Source: Kerstersia similis (GTDB lineage Bacteria > Pseudomonadota > Gammaproteobacteria > Burkholderiales > Burkholderiaceae_B). Taken from it: DNA of 36,880 nucleotides. This document shows positions 23,497 to 31,669 of the stretch, piece by piece; within the stretch, counting starts at the first letter, position 1, and each line of letters opens with the position of its first letter. The stretch spans positions 1-36,880 of the forward strand of contig NZ_CBCSIQ010000033.1 in NCBI RefSeq assembly GCF_965139615.1, written 5' to 3'. A model generated the notes under the pieces. It was not told where the DNA came from. It worked only from the letters and a program-made list of their open reading frames with translations, and searched no databases. The position numbers and the translations under genes were made by a program.

Positions 23497-24627
23497 ATGA
23501 AATCCTTGCGTGTCTTTCACATCCGTCCGGGCAAGTCCGTCGAGGAGCTGGAGTTGCCGCCGGATGAGCCGCCCAGGGAAGGCTATCTGTGGCTGGCTTG
23601 CTCGCATGATGATTTCATGGCCCAGACGGAAGCGGTGCAGGCCTTCTGCCAGACGCTTGGTGGGGCGCGCATCCTCGATCTGCATGTGTCGGATCTGTCC
23701 AACCTGCAGCTGCCTTCGCACCTGGATTACACCTCGGATTATGACGTGCTGGTGTTCCGGCGCCTGGCCTTGCACGACAGCCTGCAAAGCGAGGCCGCCG
23801 TGATGCGGGAGCAGGGTACGCCGCGCCGCCTGAAGGAAGTGGCAGTCGCCCTGGGGGTCGAGACCGTGCCCGTGGGGTTTGTGTTATTCGATAAATTGCT
23901 GCTCAGCGTGCATCCGGAACCTTGCGTGGTGCACGAGGCCTATATCCGCCGTTTGTTGTCGCTGGCACGCGGAGAACCGCGCCAGCCTGGCAGCCTGGCG
24001 CGCTTGCCTGCCTCGCCTGCGGAATTGATGCTGCGCATTACCAGTCTGATGGTCGATGGCTTTCTTGACTTGCGCAAGCACCTGACGCGCCAGCTCGAAC
24101 ATTGGCAGCAGCGCCTGATGCGCCCGCGCAAGAATTTTGATCGTTGGGATGCCTTATTGCGTTCGCGGCAGGTTTTGCATTATCTGGATGAGTGTTGCGA
24201 GGATCAGAGCAATGCACTGGCCAGCTGGATGGATACGCTGGACGATTGGCCGGTGCCAGGTACCAAGGAAAGCCGCCATGAGCGGGAGCAATTGCTGGTG
24301 CGCGGCCGTGATGTGCTGGAGCATATCGAGCGGGTGGCGCACCATGTGCGGCGGCTGGAGCAGAGCGCAGAAACCGCGGTGCAGATACATTTCAGCATCC
24401 AGAGCAACCGTACCAATGATGTCATGCGTGCCCTGACGGCAGTGACAGCGGTATTTCTGCCCTTGAATTTGATTGCAGGGATCTTCGGCATGAATTTTGA
24501 TTCCGTGCCGTGGCTGCATGAGACCCATAGCTTCTGGATTACCATGGGGATCATGCTGTTGATTGCCGTCGGGTTGCTGGGGTATTTCGTGCGTAAAAAC
24601 TACCTGTCTTCGACTGACGATGATTGA
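23497..24627 (+). CDS. CorA-family magnesium/divalent cation transporter
   Basis: A 376-residue protein of the CorA/ZntB family. A long cytoplasmic alpha-beta domain is followed by two C-terminal membrane helices. The selectivity motif GMN is present in LIAGIFGMNFDSVPWLHE, between the helices VTAVFLPLNLIAGIFG and ITMGIMLLIAVGLLGYFV, with a short basic/acidic cytoplasmic tail. The GMN motif fits Mg2+ uptake, but ZntB-type proteins share it, so substrate is open. The ATG at 23497 is preceded by GGAGAG; 23455 lacks support. Confidence 0.9.
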   Translation: MKSLRVFHIRPGKSVEELELPPDEPPREGYLWLACSHDDFMAQTEAVQAFCQTLGGARILDLHVSDLSNLQLPSHLDYTSDYDVLVFRRLALHDSLQSEAAVMREQGTPRRLKEVAVALGVETVPVGFVLFDKLLLSVHPEPCVVHEAYIRRLLSLARGEPRQPGSLARLPASPAELMLRITSLMVDGFLDLRKHLTRQLEHWQQRLMRPRKNFDRWDALLRSRQVLHYLDECCEDQSNALASWMDTLDDWPVPGTKESRHEREQLLVRGRDVLEHIERVAHHVRRLEQSAETAVQIHFSIQSNRTNDVMRALTAVTAVFLPLNLIAGIFGMNFDSVPWLHETHSFWITMGIMLLIAVGLLGYFVRKNYLSSTDDD

Positions 24628-24688
24628 GCTGGCCGCTTGCTTGGCCCTGGCCCTCAGGTGATGTGCGGGCGGCAGCCGGGCTGTGCAG

Positions 24689-25633
24689 TCAGTGATCGCG
24701 GGGGCTGGCGGTGGCGTCCGCTGCAGGGGCGGACTCCGGGTCTGCCAGCAAGGTAATGACGCGCTGGCGCAGCCAGACGGTGCCAGGGTCTGCATCGAAG
24801 CGTGGGTGCCAGTGAACGGTGACCTGCAAGGGCGGCAGGGTGACGGGCACGGGAAGGATGTCGAAGGCCTCATCGCGATTGAGCCAGAGCGCGGCGCGAT
24901 AGGGCAGGGTGAGGATTAGATCCGTGCGCCGGGCAATTTCGGCGGCAGCGGAGAAATGCGGCAGGATCAATGCAGGCCGGCGTGGTACGCCGGCTTCCGC
25001 CAGAATGCCATCCAGGGCGCGGTGCGAGCTGCCGCGCGAATCCACCAGAATGTGATCGAGCTTGCGGTATTGCGCGCGCGTCAGTTTGCCGTGCGCCAGT
25101 CCCGGATGCCCGCGTCTGCCCATGCAGCAGTAGTGTTCATGGAACAGGTGCGCGTGGCAGGTTTGCTGCCGCAGACCCGCCAGGTTGCCGATGGCCAGGT
25201 CGATTTCACCGTCGCGCAGCGCCTGGGGCAGCATTTCCAGCGGGACATCCTGGATTTCCAATTGCAGCCGGGGCGCCTGGTTGTGCAATTGCTCCATCAA
25301 GGCCGGCAGGAAGACCATGACGCCGATGTCCGACATGGCCATGCGAAAACGCCGGCTGCTGCGTTGCGGGTCGAAAATCTGGCGCAGGCTGATGGCTTCG
25401 GCAAAGCTGTTCAGGCCGCGTTCTATGGGTTCTGCCAAGGCTTGCGCGACGGGGGTGGGCTGCATGCCATTGGGCGTGCGCAGGAACAAGGGGTCGTCGA
25501 ATTGTTCACGCAGGCGGTTCAGCGCATAGCTGACGGCAGGCTGCGTCAGGCCCAGGCGCTGGGCGGCGCGGGTGACACTCCCTTCATCCAGAACCATCAG
25601 GAAAACCCGCATGAGATTCAGGTCAAATTCCAT
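24689..25633 (-). CDS. LysR-family regulator (NahR-like)
   Basis: A 314-residue LysR protein. The N-terminal winged helix reads FDLNLMRVFLMVLDEGSVTRAAQRLGLTQPAVSYALNRLREQFDDPLFLRTPNGMQPT, typical of the NahR/NodD/LinR branch. The effector domain is of periplasmic-binding type (FRMAMSDIGVMVFLPALMEQL onward). It diverges from the acyl-CoA ligase operon across a 144-bp gap with a candidate operator, so it is the likely activator, with an aromatic or related compound as effector. AAGGG precedes the ATG on the minus strand. Confidence 0.92.
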   Translation of the reverse strand: MEFDLNLMRVFLMVLDEGSVTRAAQRLGLTQPAVSYALNRLREQFDDPLFLRTPNGMQPTPVAQALAEPIERGLNSFAEAISLRQIFDPQRSSRRFRMAMSDIGVMVFLPALMEQLHNQAPRLQLEIQDVPLEMLPQALRDGEIDLAIGNLAGLRQQTCHAHLFHEHYCCMGRRGHPGLAHGKLTRAQYRKLDHILVDSRGSSHRALDGILAEAGVPRRPALILPHFSAAAEIARRTDLILTLPYRAALWLNRDEAFDILPVPVTLPPLQVTVHWHPRFDADPGTVWLRQRVITLLADPESAPAADATASPRDH

Positions 25634-25657
25634 GTTTGCCCTTGATATAAAACTGGC

Positions 25658-25675
25658 TTATTCAATACATAATAA
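25658..25675. promoter_or_regulatory. Palindromic LysR operator candidate
   Basis: TTATT-N8-AATAA is a perfect interrupted palindrome in the AT-rich divergent intergenic region. It is centred about 50-55 nt upstream of the predicted start site of the ligase operon, near the usual LysR recognition site. Confidence 0.5.
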
Positions 25676-25683
25676 CCATAAAT

Positions 25684-25712
25684 TTGACGGATATATAGTT
25701 GACTCCTAGACT
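25684..25712 (+). promoter_or_regulatory. Promoter of the ligase-thiolase operon
   Basis: TTGACG (25684-25689), a 17-nt spacer, and TAGACT (25707-25712). Weak -10, strong -35, located just after the palindromic site, as for a LysR-activated promoter. Confidence 0.5.
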
Positions 25713-25777
25713 AATTTCCAAGCGATTCCGGTGGGCAAATGGCCCCTGTGGAATCGCAGGAGAACAGGAGGAGTCAT

Positions 25778-27436
25778 ATGCGTGTTCAGCTCACGCAGCA
25801 GGAAACCGCCGCGCTTGAGCGTCCGGTTTCCGGCATGCAGCAAAATCCGGCGGATCCGGTCAACCTAGGCACGATGTCCGTGCCGCAGTTGTTGCGTTTG
25901 CAGGCGCAGCGCCATGACAGCCGGCCCTGGGTGCAAGCCCCTGGCGGTGCGCTGAGTTTCGGGCAGGCGCCGGCATTCGCGGCGCGCTGGGCAGCCTTGC
26001 TGGCGCAGCAAGGGGTAGGGCGTGGCGATCGGGTGGCCTTGATGATGGGCAACCGTATCGAGTTTCTGGGCGCCGTGCTGGGCTGCGCCTGGTTGGGCGC
26101 CGTTGCGGTGCCTATCAATACCGCGTCGCGCGGCATGCAGCTGCAGCACATTCTGTCCAATAGCGCGGCCCGGCTGGCGTTGGCCGATGTTCAGGCCTGC
26201 GGCGTGCTGACGGCGCTGGAAGATGTGCCTTTGGCGACCATCCTGTTGGTGGGCACAGCGGCGGGCCCGGTGCCGGAAATGACACTGGCCGCGCACGTGC
26301 AGGCCTTGCCCGAACTGCCGTCGGCAGGGATCGAGGCTGCGCCGGTAGAGGCAGGCGATACCCTGGCCATTCTCTATACCTCCGGCACATCCGGCTTGTC
26401 CAAGGGCGTGTGCTGCCCGCATGCGCAGTTCTGCTGGTGGGGCATCCTGACGGCGCGGAATCTGGAAATCGGCCAGGATGATGTGCTCTATACCTGCTTG
26501 CCGCTGTTCCATACCAATGCACTCAATGCCTGCTTTCAGGCGCTGGTGACAGGCGCCGCGATCGTATGCGACGAGCGTTTTTCCGTTAGTCGGTATTTCG
26601 AGCGTCTGGCCGCGACGCAAGCCACGGTGACGTACCTGCTGGGCGCGATGGTGCCCATGCTGCTGTCGCGAGCGACGGCCGCCGATGAGCGCGCGCACCG
26701 CACACGCATTGCGCTGGCGCCTGGCGTGCCACCGCGCTTTCATCAAGTGTTCTGCGAACGTACGGGCATTGCCTTGCTGGAAGGCTACGGTTCGACGGAG
26801 ACCAACTTCGCCATTGGCGGCACGCTGGCGCAGCAACGCGCCGACGCCATGGGGCAGGTGATGCCCGAGTTCGAAGCCTGTGTGGTCGATGAGCAGGATC
26901 AGCCCTTGCCGGACGGACAAGCCGGCGAGCTATTGCTGCGTCCGCGGCAGCCCTTCCTTGTGGCGACCGGCTATTTCGGGATGCCCGATAAAACGGTGGA
27001 AGCCTGGCGCAACTTGTGGTTTCACACCGGGGATCGGGTCGTCAGGGATGCCGATGGCTATTTTCGCTTTCTGGATCGCATGAAGGATGCCATCCGGCGC
27101 CGTGGCGAGAATATTTCTTCGTTCGAGGTCGAGCAGGTACTGCAGTCGCATCCGGCCGTGGAAGCCGTGGCGGTGTATGCCGTGCGCTCGGAGCTGGCCG
27201 AGGACGAGGTCATGGCGGCCCTGGTTTTCAAGCCCGGGCAGCACGCCAGCCCTCAAGCCCTGCTGGATCACTGCCAGCCGCGCATGCCCTATTTTTCGGT
27301 GCCGCGCTACCTGCGCATCCTGGATGCCCTGCCGCGTACCGAGAACGGCAAGATCCGCAAGTTCGGGCTGCGCGACGAGGGCGTGACTGCCGATACCTGG
27401 GACAGGGAGAAGGAGGGCTATCAGGTCTTGCGCTGA
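25778..27436 (+). CDS. ATP-dependent acyl-CoA ligase (AMP-binding)
   Basis: A 552-residue member of the ANL superfamily, activating a carboxylic acid to its CoA thioester through an acyl-AMP. It has the phosphate loop ILYTSGTSGLSKGV, the YGSTETNFAIGG motif (A5), the hinge region HTGDRVVRDADGYFRFLDRMKDAIRRRGENISSFEVE (A7-A8) and the catalytic lysine in PRTENGKIRKFGLR (A10). It resembles the crotonobetaine/carnitine-CoA-ligase group, but substrate cannot be inferred directly. ATG 25778 has a near-perfect AGGAGGAG site. It is the first gene of an operon under a divergent LysR gene, so it probably activates the substrate that the thiolase-like enzyme later cleaves. Confidence 0.92.
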   Translation: MRVQLTQQETAALERPVSGMQQNPADPVNLGTMSVPQLLRLQAQRHDSRPWVQAPGGALSFGQAPAFAARWAALLAQQGVGRGDRVALMMGNRIEFLGAVLGCAWLGAVAVPINTASRGMQLQHILSNSAARLALADVQACGVLTALEDVPLATILLVGTAAGPVPEMTLAAHVQALPELPSAGIEAAPVEAGDTLAILYTSGTSGLSKGVCCPHAQFCWWGILTARNLEIGQDDVLYTCLPLFHTNALNACFQALVTGAAIVCDERFSVSRYFERLAATQATVTYLLGAMVPMLLSRATAADERAHRTRIALAPGVPPRFHQVFCERTGIALLEGYGSTETNFAIGGTLAQQRADAMGQVMPEFEACVVDEQDQPLPDGQAGELLLRPRQPFLVATGYFGMPDKTVEAWRNLWFHTGDRVVRDADGYFRFLDRMKDAIRRRGENISSFEVEQVLQSHPAVEAVAVYAVRSELAEDEVMAALVFKPGQHASPQALLDHCQPRMPYFSVPRYLRILDALPRTENGKIRKFGLRDEGVTADTWDREKEGYQVLR

Positions 27437-27512
27437 GCGACAGGGCCGCCGGCAACGGGTTGTAGTGGCAGGAAATAAAACAAGAAATCCATCAAGGAAA
27501 AGGAGAGGAGAC

Positions 27513-27578
27513 ATGAACAAGACGGTAACCCCCGGCCTGGCCGGACAATACGCAAGGAGGCTGCAATGGGCAGCGTAG
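27513..27578 (+). CDS. Possible 21-residue small ORF overlapping the symporter start
   Basis: An ATG (27513) with a strong AGGAGAGGAG site opens a 21-codon ORF (MNKTVTPGLAGQY...) that stops 13 nt inside the next gene. The next gene's AAGGAGG lies within it, so translating ribosomes could deliver to the symporter start. It may be a coupling leader or the remnant of a deleted gene. No family is recognised. Confidence 0.35.
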   Translation: MNKTVTPGLAGQYARRLQWAA

Positions 27579-28894
27579 CAACATACGAAAAGCGGGCAGC
27601 CGGCGGTGCGCCGCCGGCAGACGATGAGGCAGCACGCAAGAAGCGGACGCGCCGGGTGGTGCTGGCCTCCGTTGCGGGCAATGCGATGGAGTGGTACGAC
27701 TTCTTCATCTACGGGACGGCGGCAGCGCTGGTGTTCGGGACGCTGTTCTTTCCCAAGGGAACCGACCCCATGTTGGGGACGATGGGAGCTTTTGCGGGTC
27801 TCGCCGTCGGCTTTCTGGCGCGCCCGCTGGGCGGCATTATTTTCGGCCATATCGGCGACCGCTACGGCCGCAAGCTGGCACTGGAGTGGACGCTGGGCAT
27901 CATGGGGGTGGCTACGTTCCTGATCGGCCTGCTGCCGACCTATGAGCAGGCCGGTATCTGGGCGCCGATTGCGATGGTGGCGCTGCGTGTGCTGCAGGGG
28001 ATGGCCGCTGGCGGGGAATGGGGCGGCGGCGTGCTCTTGATCAGCGAAGCGGTAGGCGGCAAGCGGCGCGGCTATTTCTCGTCGTTCAGCCAGTTGGGGG
28101 TGGCCGGTGGGTTCGTGCTGTCCTCGGGGGTGTTCATGCTGGCCCAGCAACTACCGTCGGAAGCCTTCATGAGCTGGGGCTGGCGTCTGCCCTTCCTGCT
28201 GAGCATCATCATTTTTGGCGTGGGCCTGTATATCCGCAAGCGCATTCCTGAAAGCGAGGAATTCGTGCAGGCCAAGAAAACGGCCAAGCGCGGCATGCCC
28301 GCCGTCGAGGTGTTCCGTCGCTACCCGCGTCAGGTGTTTACGGCCATGGGGCTGCGCATGGCGGAAAATGGCGGTTCCTATATGTTCCTGGCCTTTGCGC
28401 TGGCCTATGGCAAGTTCCTGGAAATTTCCAATGACATTATGCTCGGCGGTGTGCTGCTGTCCATGTTGCTTGAGCTGGGGACGCTGGTCTGGTTCGGCCA
28501 CCTGTCCGATCGCATCGGGCGCCGGACGGTCTATCTGATCGGTTCGGTCGGTTTGATGCTGGTCGCCTTTCCGTTCTTCTGGCTGGTGCAGACCAAGGAG
28601 CCGATATGGATTTTCCTGGCCTTCTTCATGGGGAATACGGTTTGCCACGCCGCGATGATAGGCACGCAGCCAGCGTACTTTGCCGAGTTGTTCCCGGCGG
28701 AAGTCCGCTATACCGGCCTGGCGCTGGGGCATGAGCTGGCATCGGTAGTGGCTGGCGGCCTGTCGCCGTTGATCGCCATGGCGCTGTTGCGCAGCTATGA
28801 GTCCGCGACGCCGGTGGCCATTTACCTGCTGTGCCTGGCAGGGATCACTGTCGTAACGCTGTTGTTGACCAAAGAGCCGGAAAGGCAGGAGTAG
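27566..28894 (+). CDS. MHS-family metabolite:proton symporter (MFS)
   Basis: A 442-residue twelve-helix transporter of the metabolite:H+ symporter family (ProP, KgtP, ShiA, CitA relatives). The family opening ASVAGNAMEWYDFFIYGTAAALVFGTLFFP is present, as are the MFS signature GHIGDRYGRKLALEWTLGIMG and the matching GHLSDRIGRRTVYL in the second half. It likely imports the organic acid handled by this operon. It follows the ligase after 129 nt and precedes the thiolase after 8 nt. Confidence 0.93.
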   Translation: MGSVATYEKRAAGGAPPADDEAARKKRTRRVVLASVAGNAMEWYDFFIYGTAAALVFGTLFFPKGTDPMLGTMGAFAGLAVGFLARPLGGIIFGHIGDRYGRKLALEWTLGIMGVATFLIGLLPTYEQAGIWAPIAMVALRVLQGMAAGGEWGGGVLLISEAVGGKRRGYFSSFSQLGVAGGFVLSSGVFMLAQQLPSEAFMSWGWRLPFLLSIIIFGVGLYIRKRIPESEEFVQAKKTAKRGMPAVEVFRRYPRQVFTAMGLRMAENGGSYMFLAFALAYGKFLEISNDIMLGGVLLSMLLELGTLVWFGHLSDRIGRRTVYLIGSVGLMLVAFPFFWLVQTKEPIWIFLAFFMGNTVCHAAMIGTQPAYFAELFPAEVRYTGLALGHELASVVAGGLSPLIAMALLRSYESATPVAIYLLCLAGITVVTLLLTKEPERQE

Positions 28895-28902
28895 GAGTCG
28901 CC

Positions 28903-30051
28903 ATGATACAGATGCGAGCGCCAGGCATCGTCGGAACGGGGGAAACCGCATTCATGCGCCGCCCCGGCCCGGCGTGCAGTACGGCTGGATTGCTGGCCCA
29001 AGCCATCGAGCTGGCCTTGGCCGATGCCGGCCTGGCGCTGGCGGATGTGGACGGCCTGGGCGTGGCGTCCTTCACGCTGCGCCCGGATCGGGCGATAGAC
29101 CTGGCCTGGCAGCTGGGGCTGGGCTTGCGCTGGTGCATGCAGGACGAGATGGGGGGCGCCAGTGCCATCAATCTGCTGCGCCAGGCCTGGCTGGCGTTGC
29201 AGGCCGGCCAGGCGCGCACGATCGTGCTGGTGGCAGGCGACCACTTCGCCGGCGCGGATTTTGCCGCGCTGGTACAGGCCTATAACACCAGCGCCAGGGA
29301 CTATCTGAGCCCCTTGGGCTGCCTGGGGCCTAACCCCTTGTTTGCCATGCTGACGCAGCGGCAGATGGCTGCCTGCGGCTTGCAGCGCGACGATTACGGG
29401 GCGCTGTGCATCGCGCAACGGCGCAATGCGGCCAATAATCCGAATGCGGCCTATCGCCAGGCGCTGAGCTTGCAGGATTATCTGGATGCGCCGCTGGTTG
29501 CTCCCCCGTTGGGACGGCTGGATTGCGTGCCGGTGGTCAGCGGCGCCACGGCCCTGGTGCTGCAGGCGCAGCCGCAGGGGGTGAGCGTCAGGCTGCTGGC
29601 CCAGGGCGCAGGCTACAACCTGGACCGGCAGGAGGGCGATGGCCTGAGTACCGGCATTGCAGGGTTTGCCAAGGCGCTGTGGGCGCAGGCGGAATGCCTG
29701 CCCGCGCAGATGGATGTGGTAGGTGTGTATGACGACTATCCAGCCATGATTCTGGCGCAAATGGTGGATCTGGGCTTGAGCCCTGCGCATGCGCTGAAGG
29801 ATTTCATTCATCGACGCCTGGCCAGTGGCGCCTTGCCCTTCAATACGGCGGGCGGGCAATTGTCGGCGGGGCAGACGGGAGCAGGTGGCGGGATGCATAT
29901 CCTGGCGGAAGTGGTGCGGCAATTGCTGGGCCGTGCGGGACCGGGCCAGGTGGCTGGCGCCCGTCTGGGCGTGGCCAGCGGTTATGGCATGGTTCAGCAG
30001 CGCTATGGCATGTGTGCGAATGCGGTGGTGCTGGGCAGGGAGGAAACCTGA
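28903..30051 (+). CDS. Non-canonical thiolase (lipid-transfer/Ltp2-like)
   Basis: A 382-residue thiolase-fold protein resembling the SCP2/Ltp group. The N-terminal nucleophile position lacks a Cys (CMQDEMGGASAINLLRQAWLALQ). Near the C-terminus the usual GHPxG is replaced by NTAGGQLSAGQTGAGGGMHILAEVVRQLLG. Together with YDDYPAMILAQMVDLGL, this resembles the aldolase Ltp2 of steroid side-chain degradation, which forms a complex with a DUF35 protein and cleaves beta-hydroxyacyl-CoA without CoA. A DUF35 gene overlaps the stop here (TGATG), supporting such a complex. ATG 28903 has GGAG upstream. Claisen thiolase activity is doubtful; retro-aldol activity is inference. Confidence 0.85.
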   Translation: MIQMRAPGIVGTGETAFMRRPGPACSTAGLLAQAIELALADAGLALADVDGLGVASFTLRPDRAIDLAWQLGLGLRWCMQDEMGGASAINLLRQAWLALQAGQARTIVLVAGDHFAGADFAALVQAYNTSARDYLSPLGCLGPNPLFAMLTQRQMAACGLQRDDYGALCIAQRRNAANNPNAAYRQALSLQDYLDAPLVAPPLGRLDCVPVVSGATALVLQAQPQGVSVRLLAQGAGYNLDRQEGDGLSTGIAGFAKALWAQAECLPAQMDVVGVYDDYPAMILAQMVDLGLSPAHALKDFIHRRLASGALPFNTAGGQLSAGQTGAGGGMHILAEVVRQLLGRAGPGQVAGARLGVASGYGMVQQRYGMCANAVVLGREET

Positions 30052-30383
30052 TGGAAAGCCGAAGCTTGCAGGTATTTGAATGCAGCGCTTGCGCCCACCG
30101 GGTGTATCCGGCCCGCTTGCGCTGCCCGTGTTGCGGCGCGGCGGAGCAACAGGCGGTCGAGGTCGGGCAAGGTGAAGTGCTGGCCTGGACGACTCTGGCG
30201 CAGCCCGATGGCAGTCATGCCATTATTGCGACCGTTCAGGTTCGGCCAGCCGGGCCGCAATTGGTGGCGCGCCTGGCGGCGCTGCCGCAACAGGCTGGGG
30301 AACGGGTTGCGTTGCAGGCCCGCTGGCTGGGGGGGCGCTACTTGCCCTGGGGCGCAGCGATTGCCGAGGCCGGGCCGGATTAG
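30051..30383 (+). CDS. DUF35 zinc-ribbon/OB-fold acyl-CoA-binding protein
   Basis: A 110-residue protein with an N-terminal rubredoxin-like zinc ribbon (CSAC...CPCC, four cysteines) and an OB fold. This is the OB_aCoA_assoc (DUF35) plan. Such proteins partner thiolase-like enzymes and hold the acyl-CoA (for example ChsH2 with Ltp2). It overlaps the thiolase gene by one base (TGATG), implying coupled translation and equal stoichiometry. No MaoC-type hydratase domain is fused, unlike some relatives. Its last bases overlap the converging AraC gene by four nucleotides. Confidence 0.88.
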   Translation: MESRSLQVFECSACAHRVYPARLRCPCCGAAEQQAVEVGQGEVLAWTTLAQPDGSHAIIATVQVRPAGPQLVARLAALPQQAGERVALQARWLGGRYLPWGAAIAEAGPD

Positions 30384-31369
30384 CCGTTGATGCCGGGCGC
30401 CGCGCAGGCCAGTGCCGCCTCCCGCATGTGGGTGGGCGTGAGGCCATGGTGGGTACGGAAGGTGCGGGCGAAGTGCGCGGGGCTGGAAAAACCGCAGCGC
30501 CAGGCGATTTCCGCAATGCTGTAGCGCTGCATGTCGCGTCGCCGCAGCAGGGCAGCGGCCTGGGTCAGGCGGCGCTCCAGTATCAGTTGCGAGACGGTGC
30601 GGCCTTCCGGTTCCAGCAGGCGGTTCAGGTGGCGTAGCGTAATGCCGGTGGCGCCAGCCACGCGCTCGGCGTCCAGCGCATGATCGGGCAAGTGGTTGTC
30701 GATGTAGCTGCGTGCCGTTTGCAGATAGGTTGCGCGCAAGGCGCTGCTGTTGCCGGTATCGCCGGCCAGCAGGCTGCGCAACAGTTCGCCGGCCTGTTGA
30801 TGCAGCTGGCCGGCATCGGTACTGGCGGGCCGGGCGAACGCATTGGTCGCAAGACGGCGCAGGGCGGCATTGAGCACGCGGCCAGGGCCGCTGCTGCCCG
30901 GCACATGCAGAGGATGTTTCAGGATGGCGCGGCTACAGGATTGATAGAACCAGTCTGCCGGGGTGTCCAGCAGAAATTGCCGCATGCTGCCTGTGAAGCC
31001 GAACAGATAGGCGTGGCGGGTATCGTAGATCACCAGATCGCCCGGCTCTAGTTGGGTACAGGTGCTGCCCTGGTAGAAAAAGGCGTGGCTTTCCAGCACC
31101 AGCGAGGCGAAGACGGAGTCTTTGGGGTGGCTCCGCACCATTTGCGGCGTGCGTTCGATGACATGTTCGTTGGCCTGGATGTCAGCCAGCCGGATATCGC
31201 CCATGAGCAGATTGCGTTGCGTAGCCAGCAGGCCGTCGTCCGAGAAGGCCGAGCATTTCAGGCCGACCAGCACCGAGGCGTTGTAGGACTCCCAGTAGTC
31301 CAGCCGCTGGTTGGGCGGCAAGGTATCGGTGGAAATCTGGCTGACGGCATGAGGGGCGGTGGATGGCAT
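30380..31369 (-). CDS. AraC-family transcriptional regulator
   Basis: A 329-residue regulator with an N-terminal AraC-binding-like domain (PPNQRLDYWESYNASVLVGLKCS...ATQRNLLMGDIRLADIQANEH...LEPGDLVIYDTRHAYLFGF), usual in activators of aromatic and alcohol catabolism. Two C-terminal helix-turn-helix motifs end with RYSIAEIAWRCGFSSPAHFARTFRTHHGLTPTHMR. ATG 31369 with AGGGAGA is preferred; the longer reading to 31648 would cover the operator region. It diverges from the dioxygenase gene and likely activates it through the direct repeats upstream. Confidence 0.9.
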   Translation of the reverse strand: MPSTAPHAVSQISTDTLPPNQRLDYWESYNASVLVGLKCSAFSDDGLLATQRNLLMGDIRLADIQANEHVIERTPQMVRSHPKDSVFASLVLESHAFFYQGSTCTQLEPGDLVIYDTRHAYLFGFTGSMRQFLLDTPADWFYQSCSRAILKHPLHVPGSSGPGRVLNAALRRLATNAFARPASTDAGQLHQQAGELLRSLLAGDTGNSSALRATYLQTARSYIDNHLPDHALDAERVAGATGITLRHLNRLLEPEGRTVSQLILERRLTQAAALLRRRDMQRYSIAEIAWRCGFSSPAHFARTFRTHHGLTPTHMREAALACAAPGING

Positions 31370-31568
31370 GGGTGTCTCCCTGCGGCTTGGGGCTGGCTGC
31401 CCGGCGGCAGGCAGGCGCGGCTGCGGCCGGACCCGCGTTCTTCTGATAGGGGCGGATGCCATGGCGCAGCCGATGGCTGACGGTTCATTGGCCGCAGCCG
31501 CTAGTGTACGCAGCCACGCCGGGCGGCGAGATACTGATCTTCCCTGATGGCAGGGGGCGAGACAGGCT

Positions 31569-31606
31569 TGTCCGTTCTGGGCAATCAAGGTGTCCGTTAC
31601 GGGCAA
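31569..31606. promoter_or_regulatory. Direct-repeat operator for the AraC-type regulator
   Basis: tgtccgttctgggcaa (31569-31584) and tgtccgttacgggcaa (31591-31606) agree at 14 of 16 positions with a 22-bp period (two helical turns). The second copy runs into the predicted -35 region (31605-31610), the geometry of AraC-type activation. Confidence 0.75.
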
Positions 31607-31633
31607 ATGGGCGTTAGGGGTGCTTGCTAAATT
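31605..31633 (+). promoter_or_regulatory. Promoter of the dioxygenase gene
   Basis: An extended -10 TGCTAAATT (31625-31633) lies 17 nt after a poor -35 (31605-31610) that overlaps the operator. A poor -35 fits dependence on an activator. The gap 31370-31568 otherwise shows no gene. Confidence 0.45.
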
Positions 31634-31669
31634 GGCCTGTCGTTTCATTCATAAGAACAGGAGACTTTC

